From: Anaerolineae bacterium
Lineage (GTDB): Bacteria; Chloroflexota; Anaerolineae; UBA4142
Reading direction: 5' to 3'
Assembly: GCA_026417715.1 (NCBI GenBank)
Contig: JAOACU010000055.1
Span: forward strand, 1 to 12,547
DNA: 12,547 nt
Part shown: piece after piece, positions 1-5,870 of the stretch
Position numbering within the stretch: position 1 is the first letter of the stretch
Layout of the letters: every line of letters starts with the position of its first letter
Translations under genes and position numbers: made by a program
The notes under the pieces: generated by a model
Seen by the model: only the letters and a program-made list of their open reading frames with translations
Told to the model about the DNA's origin: nothing
Databases searched by the model: none

Positions 1-121
1 CTTCGGTACAATCGCCGATCAGAACATCGGCGCCACGCTGGGCGAGCACCTCGGCGATCGCGCGCCCGATGCCACGTCTGCCGCCGGTGACGACAGCAAT
101 TTTGTTCGATAGGTCAGACAC
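1..121 (-). CDS. fabG: 3-oxoacyl-ACP reductase (SDR family), N-terminal part only
   Basis: Only the first 40 or so residues lie in the window; the rest is beyond base 1. They show the start of a short-chain dehydrogenase Rossmann fold: a beta strand reading KIAVVTGG, the TGxxxGIG dinucleotide-binding loop (TGGRRGIGRAIA) and a second strand ending in an acidic residue. The start is GTG at 121, preceded by a strong GGAGGA ribosome site (125-130). It overlaps the end of fabD by 8 bases (fabD stop at 114-116), so translation is probably coupled. Directly after fabD, the natural reading is FabG, the NADPH-dependent reductase of the fatty acid elongation cycle. The fragment cannot exclude another SDR, so the symbol rests on context. 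Confidence 0.75.
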   Translation of the reverse strand, partial: MSDLSNKIAVVTGGRRGIGRAIAEVLAQRGADVLIGDCTE

Positions 122-1046
122 TCGTCCTCCTTTCTCCAAACGCTTTGATGCTTGCCACATCGCCGATACTAACCGCGTGCACATTCGCGTTGATCCGTCG
201 AATCAAACCTGCGAGCACATCTTTCGGACCGATCTCGATGAAATGCGTGACACCTTGCGCGATGATGTACTCGATACTTTTGATCCATTGCACCGATGCG
301 GTCAACTGTGTGACAAGTTCGTGTTGAATCTGTTCGATACTTGTGAGCGGCTGCGCGGTGACGTTGGAAATCACTGGGATTTTGGGTGCGCGCAACGGTG
401 TTGCCGCGACGGCATCAGCAAATTCGCGCGCGGCATCTTGCATCAATCGCGAATGCGAAGCGATGCTGACAGCGAGCACAATCGCGCGCTTGGCGCCGCG
501 CGTCTTGGCAAGTTCAACCGCGCGTTGCAGCGCGTCCTTTTCACCCGAAATGACGATTTGCCCCGGTGCATTGTAGTTCGCGATTTGCACTCCCGTTTCC
601 GCGCACACACTTTCGAGCGTCGCTGTGTCCATCCCGATAATCGCCGCCATTGCGCCGGGTGTTTTTTCACCGGCACTTTTCATCACGCGTCCGCGTTCGC
701 GCACCAGTTTGAGCGCGTCGGCAAAATCCAGCGCGTCGGCAGCCACGAGCGCGCTGTACTCACCAAGCGAATGTCCAGCGACGAATGCGGGTGTCAAGTC
801 GGGTTGAAGGGTTTGGAGCACGCGTAGCGCAGCGATGCTGTGCGTGAGCAACGCGGGTTGTGCGTTGATCGTATCGGTTAGTTCGTTTTCGGGACCGTTG
901 AAGCACAGCGTCGAGAGGGCAAAGCCGAGTGTGGCATCGGCTTGCTCAAAGATCGCGCGCGCTTGCGGATAGGCGGCGACTAGATCGTGCGCCATTCCCA
1001 CGTATTGCGAACCTTGACCGGGAAAGACAAAGGCGGTTGATGACAT
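114..1046 (-). CDS. fabD: malonyl-CoA:ACP transacylase
   Basis: This 310-residue cytoplasmic enzyme moves malonyl groups from CoA to acyl carrier protein, supplying the extender unit for fatty acid synthesis. The length is the family norm. Visible hallmarks are the N-terminal FPGQGSQ (residues 8-14, oxyanion glutamine), the nucleophile elbow GHSLGEYSA with Ser93, Arg118 in VRERGRVM (contacts the malonyl carboxylate), the catalytic His198 in SIASHS, and Gln247. The ATG at 1046 has AGGA eight bases upstream. It lies downstream of rpmF, separated by a hairpin, and overlaps fabG by 8 bases. The yceD-rpmF-fab order is common in bacteria. No key residue is missing and no frameshift is seen. Confidence 0.97.
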   Translation of the reverse strand: MSSTAFVFPGQGSQYVGMAHDLVAAYPQARAIFEQADATLGFALSTLCFNGPENELTDTINAQPALLTHSIAALRVLQTLQPDLTPAFVAGHSLGEYSALVAADALDFADALKLVRERGRVMKSAGEKTPGAMAAIIGMDTATLESVCAETGVQIANYNAPGQIVISGEKDALQRAVELAKTRGAKRAIVLAVSIASHSRLMQDAAREFADAVAATPLRAPKIPVISNVTAQPLTSIEQIQHELVTQLTASVQWIKSIEYIIAQGVTHFIEIGPKDVLAGLIRRINANVHAVSIGDVASIKAFGERRTSV

Positions 1047-1059
1047 TGTGAGCGTCCTA

Positions 1060-1103
1060 AAGCAAAAGTCTGGCAGCGCGTGCCGGCGCGCACGTTGCCA
1101 GAC
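1060..1103 (-). terminator. hairpin between rpmF and fabD, terminator or attenuator
   Basis: Arms 1068-1075 and 1096-1103 (GTCTGGCA and TGCCAGAC) form eight perfect pairs. After a small internal loop, a further CGTGC/GCACG pairing sits at the top. In the minus direction the stem is followed by TTTTGCTTT (1059-1067), the pattern of an intrinsic terminator. The T run is interrupted, so partial read-through into fabD is plausible, which would set ribosomal protein output above that of the fatty acid genes. This is inference from sequence only. Confidence 0.55.
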
Positions 1104-1139
1104 CTTTGGTGCATCAAAAGCGGCGTGCTGCCGGCGAAA

Positions 1140-1340
1140 TTACTTTTTGCGCGCTTTTTTTTCTTTGACGACAAAAATTTGTTCGCCGGCATAGTGCCCG
1201 CAGTGTGGACAAACGCGATGCGGCACATACATCTTGTGACAGTTGGGGCATACCGCTAGGTTGGGACTCGCGAGTGCCAAGTGACTGCGGCGCCGATCAC
1301 GCCGTCCTTTCGAGAGTTTACGTTTAGGTAGAGGGGGCAT
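1140..1340 (-). CDS. rpmF: 50S ribosomal protein L32, zinc-ribbon form
   Basis: This 66-residue basic protein of the large ribosomal subunit begins MPPLPKRKLSKGRRDRRRSH, close to the bL32 consensus (PKRK.S..R...RR.H). Two CxxC pairs, CPNC at 31-34 and CPHC at 44-47, form the zinc ribbon, so this is the zinc-binding (C+) paralogue type. Many genomes also keep a cysteine-free copy for zinc starvation; none is in the window. The tail is lysine rich. It follows yceD by 20 bases and shares its promoter. The ATG at 1340 is fixed by homology; the nearest purine run (AAAGGA) is rather far upstream. A hairpin (1060-1103) follows the stop. Confidence 0.97.
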   Translation of the reverse strand: MPPLPKRKLSKGRRDRRRSHLALASPNLAVCPNCHKMYVPHRVCPHCGHYAGEQIFVVKEKKARKK

Positions 1341-1360
1341 TGTTTTACGTTATCCTTTCA

Positions 1361-1891
1361 CTAGAGTTCATCTTCCAACAGGGCTTTGAGTTTTTCAAGA
1401 CGTGGATCAATTTCCGTCGTGCGGCAATCGCACGAACCTTCATTCAGGTTTTGACCGCAGACTGGACACAAGCCCGCGCATTTGGAACGACACAAAGGTT
1501 GTAGTGGAATCGCTAGCAGGAGATTCTGACGAATCACCTCGGCAAGGTCCAATTCGTGATGGGCATCAATTTGGGTTGCCACTTCGTCATCAGGGGGCAA
1601 AGGCAGAGCCACACCCGTGTAAACATCTATCGTCGGACGGAATTCTTCTTCCAACGTGAATTCGAGCGGCAACGCAAACTGTGTCAAACAACGCACGCAC
1701 GTCAGTTCCAACGATGTGTGCAACGTGCCAAAGACAAAGATGCCATCCACTGAACGGATGAATTGAATATCGCCGTCCAGCATCGTCAAAGGCACAATGT
1801 CGGGATCAAGATGGCTAATATCTTCGTGCAGAGTGTATTGTCGTGTTTGCCCACTCTGGGCTTTCAATAATTGAGCAACATTATAACGCAT
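1361..1891 (-). CDS. yceD: DUF177 / YceD family protein
   Basis: This 176-residue protein belongs to the YceD (DUF177) family, which almost always sits directly before rpmF and has been linked to 23S rRNA or ribosome biogenesis; the biochemical role is not settled. Two cysteine-rich parts are visible: a CVRC pair in the middle (ELTCVRCLTQF) and the C-terminal signature CRSKCAGLCPVCGQNLN followed by CDC, which probably binds zinc. Between them is the acidic EEEFRPTID segment typical of the family. The ATG at 1891 has GAGG five bases upstream and lies about 20 bases after the predicted transcription start. It is the first gene of the yceD-rpmF-fabD-fabG run. Confidence 0.93.
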   Translation of the reverse strand: MRYNVAQLLKAQSGQTRQYTLHEDISHLDPDIVPLTMLDGDIQFIRSVDGIFVFGTLHTSLELTCVRCLTQFALPLEFTLEEEFRPTIDVYTGVALPLPPDDEVATQIDAHHELDLAEVIRQNLLLAIPLQPLCRSKCAGLCPVCGQNLNEGSCDCRTTEIDPRLEKLKALLEDEL

Positions 1892-1917
1892 CGCAACCTC
1901 ACAGCGAAACGTGAAAC

Positions 1918-1945
1918 ATTATAATCGAGTCCGTGAATGTGTCAA
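1918..1945 (-). promoter_or_regulatory. sigma-70-type promoter for yceD-rpmF-fabD-fabG
   Basis: On the minus strand a perfect TTGACA (1940-1945) and a perfect TATAAT (1918-1923) are separated by 16 bases. The expected start is near 1911, leaving a leader of about 20 bases that carries the GAGG ribosome site of yceD. It lies just outside the left end of the palindromic repeat at 1961. Confidence 0.85.
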
Positions 1946-1960
1946 GCAGAATGGATGACT

Positions 1961-2125
1961 TGTGCACAGTCGGAGTTGGCGACTGGAGAGACGCGTCGCC
2001 GACGCGTCTGTACTCGCCGCGACAAAAACCCAAAGCCGCCCGTTCGGCGGCTTGTTTAGCCCGCGTAGGCGGGCTTTGGGTAGTTGTTGGAGTGAATTGA
2101 TTTGCAGGTCAGTAGACTTTGCACC
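1961..2125. repeat. interspersed palindromic repeat, MITE-like, full copy
   Basis: This gap element shares most of its left half with the sequence at 12478-12547: the end motif, GTTGGCGACTGGA, then CGCCGCGACAAA and ACCC. The ends form imperfect inverted repeats: TGTGCACAGTC (1961-1971) against GACTTTGCACC (2115-2125), 9 of 11 paired. The right end read backwards, GGTGCAAAGTC, equals the left end of the 12478 copy exactly. This copy has an extra 27 bases or so containing the palindrome AGACGCGTC-GCC-GACGCGTCT, then two stem-loops (2033-2053, 2058-2075). No transposase and no clear target-site duplication are seen. It fills most of the 269 bases between yceD and the phosphatase gene. Confidence 0.7.
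2021..2081 (-). terminator. twin hairpin terminator after the phosphatase gene
   Basis: Two perfect stems stand side by side: AAGCCGCC/GGCGGCTT (2033-2053) and AGCCCGC/GCGGGCT (2058-2075). Alternatively an outer stem ACCCAAAGCC/GGCTTTGGGT (2028-2037 with 2072-2081) encloses both. In the minus direction the inner stem is followed by TTTGGGTTTTT, giving a plausible end for the hydrogenase-kinase-phosphatase transcript before the yceD promoter. It is part of the repeat at 1961-2125. Confidence 0.6.
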
Positions 2126-2160
2126 AACCCTGGGTCAAAACTTGATCAGAGATTTTTTCC

Positions 2161-2868
2161 TCACGTGACCAATTCATCGGGCAGAAAATCGGTGCGATTA
2201 GCGTACACCAGTACGGCTTCTTCACCGACGAAATCTATGCGCGTGATGGCGGCATTGTTGAGTGCAAACCACACGTTGGCGCGTCCGATTTTGAAAATCG
2301 TCTGCATCAGTACGTTGTAAAATCCACCGTGACTGATGACGGCGACGCGATCTTCTGTGTTGCCGTGCTGCGCCATGAGAGCGTTCAAGAAACGCTCTGC
2401 GCGCGGAAACACTTGCTCGTACTCTTCAAACGGACGATTCCACCAGCCCGCATCGTTCATTGTCGCCGGCAAAACAAGTTCGGGATAGTGCGTGGCAAAG
2501 TATGCGCGCGTTTTGCCGGGCTGTCCAATCTTCATGCCTGTTTCTAAATCTTCGAGGTAGATGCCGCCACCCTCGTGCAAATCTTCCCACGCCACCGGCG
2601 CCAAATTCAGCGCGCGACCGATAATCGTTGCCGTGGCGACTGCACGCACCATCAAACTGGTGTACAAATGCGTGATGCCAAAACCACTGCGATTCAACCG
2701 ACCATTCGGTAGGGGATTACCACGCGCAAGAAATTCGGCGAGGAGTTGGGCTTGGTGGCGTCCTGTCTCTGTCAGTTCGGGGTCTTCAACTCGTCCGACA
2801 CTTGAACCCGTCGTGTCGTACAACAAGTTGTTGGAGGATTGAGCGTGACGGATAAAGTAAAATTGCAT
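2161..2868 (-). CDS. histidine phosphatase family protein (phosphoglycerate mutase-like)
   Basis: This 235-residue protein has the histidine phosphatase fold. The catalytic RHA motif is at the very start (Arg7, His8 in FIRHAQSS); a second arginine at 75 (SLMVRAVATA), an acidic partner Glu99 (LHEGGG) and the second catalytic His180 (VISHGGF) complete the site. The insert rich in Trp, Asn and Pro (residues 135-150) probably forms the substrate lid. The substrate is not predictable: families with this lid include cofactor-dependent mutases and broad phosphatases. It starts 7 bases after the kinase stop, so it is probably co-transcribed with the two-component genes. No signal peptide is seen. Confidence 0.85.
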   Translation of the reverse strand: MQFYFIRHAQSSNNLLYDTTGSSVGRVEDPELTETGRHQAQLLAEFLARGNPLPNGRLNRSGFGITHLYTSLMVRAVATATIIGRALNLAPVAWEDLHEGGGIYLEDLETGMKIGQPGKTRAYFATHYPELVLPATMNDAGWWNRPFEEYEQVFPRAERFLNALMAQHGNTEDRVAVISHGGFYNVLMQTIFKIGRANVWFALNNAAITRIDFVGEEAVLVYANRTDFLPDELVT

Positions 2869-2875
2869 TGATGTC

Positions 2876-4765
2876 TTACACTGGCAACTCGACTAGAATC
2901 GGAAAAGTCACGGTAAAAGTGGTGCCGTGTCCTACCTGACTTTGAACGCTGATATGTCCGCCAAAGCGCGTGACCAAATCTTTGGTGATGGCAAGCCCCA
3001 AACCGGTGCCTTCCTTGACTTGCGCTTTGGCATTCGGCGCGCGATAAAATTCCTCGAACAGATGCGGTAGCGCGTCTTCGGGAATGCCGATGCCCGTGTC
3101 CGATACTTCGAGTGTGGCGCAATTTTCGCGCACGAACATTCGCACCGACACGCGTCCACCGCGCGGCGTGTACTTGATCGCGTTCGAGACGAGATTGTTG
3201 AGGATGCGATCCACACCCTCGTTCGTCGCCGCGATTTTAACGGGACCTTCAGGGCATTTGCATTCCCAATCGAGCGTGATTTGTTTTTCCTGCGCGGGCA
3301 CTTGAAAGCGTTCGACGACGCGATGCACGGCTTCGTCCAGCGCGACGGGCACGCGTTCTTCTTGTGCGCGCACATCCATCTTGCCTGCCGCAAGGTCGAG
3401 CAAATCGTCAATCAGCGTTTGCAAAAAATCGGCGCGATGTTGAACGCGCTGGAGCATTGCGCGCTGTGTTTCGCTCAATTCGCCCACATAGCCGCCCAGT
3501 AACGTGTGCAACAAACTGCGAACCACGCTGACGGGCGAACGAAGTTCATGCGTGACGGTGCGTACGAATTTGGATTTCATCTGATCGAGTTTGCCGAGGG
3601 CTTCGTACGCCAGCGCGTTTTCGATGGCGATGCTTCCTTGCCGCGCAATTGCGGTGAGAAACTCGGCATCGTCTTGAGTAAAGTGATTGGGTTCACTGCT
3701 GTAGGCACGAATCAAACCGAGCGGTCCTTTTTTGCCTTGCAGTGGCGCAGAGAGCATCGAATAGATGCCTTCTTCGAGGGCTTGACGTGGATATTGCAAA
3801 CGGGTCTCGGCGGTAACATCGTTCACGATGACCGTCTTGCCGGCGATCACTTCGCGCGCGAGGGGATTGTGCGCGAGAATCAAATCGCCTTTGTGGATGT
3901 AAGCATCACTCAAGCCATACACGGCGGCGACTTTGAGCCGCGCACCACTTTCATCGAGCAGACGAATCGAACACGCGCGCACGCCGAGCGCGTCTGCAGT
4001 GCGTCGTACCAAGCGATCCAACACCTGCGCGAGTTCAAGTGTCGAACTGACGGCTTCGGCGGTTTCGTACACAGTCTCCAAACGCGTGTACGCGCGCAAA
4101 AGATTTTGGCTGAGCGCGATCACTTCGGCTTCGCGTTTGCGTAGGCGCGCGTTGAGCGTCGAGGAAAGATACGCGGCGACGAACATCGTGCTGATGAAGA
4201 AAAAGACGATACCGATGACAAACAACGGTTGGCGATACGCCGCCTCCGTCGCGCTCAGCAAAACGAAATAGTGGGGCAAGATACCGGCGTACTCGAGCAC
4301 GCCTACGCCGCTGACGAGCAACGTCGCCATCGCCGCGTAGAAAAAAGTCGCGCGCATCGAAAGGAGTGTGGCGGCGATGATGATGTGGAAAAAGAAATAA
4401 AAAATCGCTGGACTTTCGAGACCGCCCGAAAAGTGAATCAGCGCGGTCATTGCCAGCCAATCGAACCCGATTTGGGTTTTGGTGAAAATGTCGTACGGCG
4501 TGAGGGTGCGCGCGGGCACGCGCGACAGACGACGAACGATCACATAGAACGCGGTGTTGTAGAGGAGAATGCTCACCCCAATTGTGTAGAGGGCGAGTGT
4601 GGGGAGCGCGACGCGAAAAAAAGTATCGGCGAACCACGTCGCGCCGATGACTCCAATACCCGCCAGCCAGCGAATCGTGATAAACCACGTGATGCTGGCG
4701 ACCAGTTCCGCTTCGACCGGCACGGAACTCGACTGCGCGGCTTTGCGTAGCGCGGCAAAATTCAT
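2876..4765 (-). CDS. membrane sensor histidine kinase with GAF domain
   Basis: This 629-residue protein should sense a signal at the membrane and phosphorylate a response regulator, most simply the one encoded just upstream. From the ATG at 4765: about six hydrophobic helices (roughly residues 25-200), a linker coiled coil (205-240), a GAF domain (240-385), then HisKA with the phospho-acceptor His406 (FVRTVTHELRSPV). The HATPase domain follows, with the N box (LNNLVSNAIKYTP), G1 (DTGIGIPED), F box (FEEFYRA) and G2 (GTGLGLAI). No extracellular sensor domain is apparent. An in-frame GTG at 4807 would add 14 residues but lies within the palindromic element, so the ATG with GGTGA upstream is preferred. 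The ligand is unknown. Confidence 0.92.
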   Translation of the reverse strand: MNFAALRKAAQSSSVPVEAELVASITWFITIRWLAGIGVIGATWFADTFFRVALPTLALYTIGVSILLYNTAFYVIVRRLSRVPARTLTPYDIFTKTQIGFDWLAMTALIHFSGGLESPAIFYFFFHIIIAATLLSMRATFFYAAMATLLVSGVGVLEYAGILPHYFVLLSATEAAYRQPLFVIGIVFFFISTMFVAAYLSSTLNARLRKREAEVIALSQNLLRAYTRLETVYETAEAVSSTLELAQVLDRLVRRTADALGVRACSIRLLDESGARLKVAAVYGLSDAYIHKGDLILAHNPLAREVIAGKTVIVNDVTAETRLQYPRQALEEGIYSMLSAPLQGKKGPLGLIRAYSSEPNHFTQDDAEFLTAIARQGSIAIENALAYEALGKLDQMKSKFVRTVTHELRSPVSVVRSLLHTLLGGYVGELSETQRAMLQRVQHRADFLQTLIDDLLDLAAGKMDVRAQEERVPVALDEAVHRVVERFQVPAQEKQITLDWECKCPEGPVKIAATNEGVDRILNNLVSNAIKYTPRGGRVSVRMFVRENCATLEVSDTGIGIPEDALPHLFEEFYRAPNAKAQVKEGTGLGLAITKDLVTRFGGHISVQSQVGHGTTFTVTFPILVELPV

Positions 4766-4784
4766 CGTCGTCACCGCAAAAGAG

Positions 4785-4858
4785 TTAGACCTGACAGCCA
4801 AGCCCACTACGCGGCGGGTAGGGGCGAGTCGGCGACTCGCCCCTACTGTCAGGTCTAA
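4785..4858. repeat. nested palindrome between response regulator and kinase genes
   Basis: The outer arms TTAGACCTGACAG (4785-4797) and CTGTCAGGTCTAA (4846-4858) are perfect 13-mers. Inside is a second perfect inverted repeat with 14-base arms, GTAGGGGCGAGTCG (4818-4831) and its complement (4833-4846), around one central base. The two structures share base 4846. In the minus direction the outer stem is followed by CTCTTTT, so it could also attenuate transcription. It starts 7 bases after the response regulator stop and covers most of the gap to the kinase. Confidence 0.85.
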
Positions 4859-4864
4859 TCAAAA

Positions 4865-5266
4865 TTATTTCTTCAAATGTTTGCGTACTTGTTCCAGCAA
4901 TTTCGCCGGCTCGATCGGTTTCTCGATGAAGGCATCCACCGGCAAGTAATCTTGTTCGGGACCAAAGCGTAGTGGCGTGGTTTGATGAATCGCCGTAAGC
5001 ATCAAAATCGGAATGTGGCTGTAGGCTTTGTACTCGGATTTAGGGTCGGGACTGCGCAGCGTCAGCGAGACCTGAAAGCCCTCTGTTGTCGAGTCCATCA
5101 TCACATCGAGGATGATCAAGTCGGGATTGATTTCTTTGACCTTTTGCAGTCCTTCAACACCATTCGCCGCGCGAAACACCTTGTACCCGGCGGCTTCGAG
5201 CGGTAGGCGCATTGCCAATACCAGATCGTCGTCATCGTCAATGATTAGGATTTTTTCGTTTGCCAT
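4865..5266 (-). CDS. single-domain response regulator (CheY-like receiver)
   Basis: This 133-residue protein is a receiver domain with no output domain. The acidic pocket is at residues 10-14 (IDDDDDL), the phospho-acceptor is Asp54 (LIILDVMMD), the switch threonine is Thr91 (LMLTA) and the conserved lysine is Lys116 (EKP). Two loops are longer than in CheY: after Asp54 (up to HIPILML) and before VDAFIEKP. The ATG at 5266 is chosen because GAGGAG (5273-5278) is six bases upstream and because the longer open frame runs into repeats. With no DNA-binding part it must act by protein contact or phosphorelay. Its gene sits between the hydrogenase protease and the kinase gene, which is probably its partner. 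Confidence 0.93.
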   Translation of the reverse strand: MANEKILIIDDDDDLVLAMRLPLEAAGYKVFRAANGVEGLQKVKEINPDLIILDVMMDSTTEGFQVSLTLRSPDPKSEYKAYSHIPILMLTAIHQTTPLRFGPEQDYLPVDAFIEKPIEPAKLLEQVRKHLKK

Positions 5267-5278
5267 AGTGAACTCCTC

Positions 5279-5348
5279 AAGGATGAAGTATGAAGGCGGA
5301 AGTATGAAGAGATTTTCATACTTCATCCTTCTGACTTCATACTTTGAC
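5279..5348. repeat. inverted pair of degenerate heptamer arrays, core TGAAG (element A)
   Basis: Four direct 7-base units end in GAAG (5282-5309: GATGAAG, TATGAAG, GCGGAAG, TATGAAG). They face five units of the reverse type (5314-5348: TTTCATA, CTTCATC, CTTCTGA, CTTCATA, CTTTGAC). Bases 5279-5294 and 5315-5330 are a perfect 16-bp inverted repeat with a 20-base loop. The right array encodes the last residues and the TGA stop (5323-5325) of the hydrogenase protease; the left end touches the ribosome site of the response regulator. Confidence 0.85.
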
Positions 5349-5796
5349 TCAACTCGTCGAGAATCGCGTCTATCACGCGCGGCACCGCATCGTGAACGGT
5401 GGGACTCAGGGACGCGCGCCATTCGACGCTGGCAGGTTGCACGCCAAAGAAAACGATTTCAGGTAATTGGAGGTTCAACGCTTGCGCGAGCGCGAGCGCG
5501 TCGGCAACGCCAGAGCGATGCAGTGACAATCGTTGCGCGGCGCCGGTCAGCGTCACTTGATTGGCGGTGAAGCGTCGAAATTCACCCGGCGCCAGTCCCA
5601 TCTCCGCCGCGTCCACGATGATGACGCGCGCGCGACCTTCGATCAGATTCAGCAAGCCGATGCCCGGCGTTCCCCCGTCCAGCACCTCGACATTGTTCGG
5701 CAACGGGCGCGCTTGGAGTGCTTGTACCACGCGACACCCCACACCATCGTCACCTTGCAAGGGATTGCCGAGACCGAGGATGAGGATGGGTTTCAT
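5323..5796 (-). CDS. [NiFe] hydrogenase maturation endopeptidase (HycI/HybD family)
   Basis: This 157-residue protease removes the C-terminal tail of the hydrogenase large subunit after nickel has been inserted. The N-terminus LILGLGNPLQGDDGVG is the family signature. Asp16, Asp62 (VIIVDAAE) and His93 (SLHRSG) fall at the same positions as the nickel-sensing Glu16, Asp62 and His93 of E. coli HybD. The ATG at 5796 is chosen from this signature; a longer frame would run back through the heptamer arrays. No clear ribosome site precedes it, since the arrays occupy that space. The last residues (about QSMKSEG) and the stop are encoded within element A. It follows hydA, its expected substrate. Confidence 0.93.
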   Translation of the reverse strand: MKPILILGLGNPLQGDDGVGCRVVQALQARPLPNNVEVLDGGTPGIGLLNLIEGRARVIIVDAAEMGLAPGEFRRFTANQVTLTGAAQRLSLHRSGVADALALAQALNLQLPEIVFFGVQPASVEWRASLSPTVHDAVPRVIDAILDELSQSMKSEG

Positions 5797-5800
5797 TTTA

Positions 5801-5870
5801 CGACCGCTGACCGACGACCGCCGACCGCTGTTGGCGCGGTCTGCCGTCGGCGGTCGGCGGTCATCCGTCA
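5801..5870. repeat. inverted pair of degenerate heptamer arrays, core GACCG (element B)
   Basis: Four 7-base units with core GACCG (5801-5828: CGACCGC, TGACCGA, CGACCGC, CGACCGC) face five units of the opposite sense (5836-5870: GCGGTCT, GCCGTCG, GCGGTCG, GCGGTCA, TCCGTCA). A perfect 12-bp pairing joins 5816-5827 with 5851-5862. With wobble and two mismatches the stem can run from 5808-5835 to 5843-5870, leaving a 7-base loop. The last unit carries the TGA stop of hydA (5868-5870); the other end is 4 bases from the protease start codon. Confidence 0.85.

Noticed and set aside
1962..2320. Small plus-strand open frames at the palindromic repeat
   Set aside because: They consist of repeat and terminator sequence and overlap the phosphatase 3' end; no coding signal.
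3506..4144. Plus-strand open frame of 212 codons opposite the kinase gene
   Set aside because: A shadow of the kinase coding frame; no motif and no ribosome site context.
4766..4807. Longer kinase starting at GTG 4807
   Set aside because: The added codons lie within the palindromic element and the family-like sequence begins after the ATG at 4765, which has GGTGA upstream. Not fully excluded.
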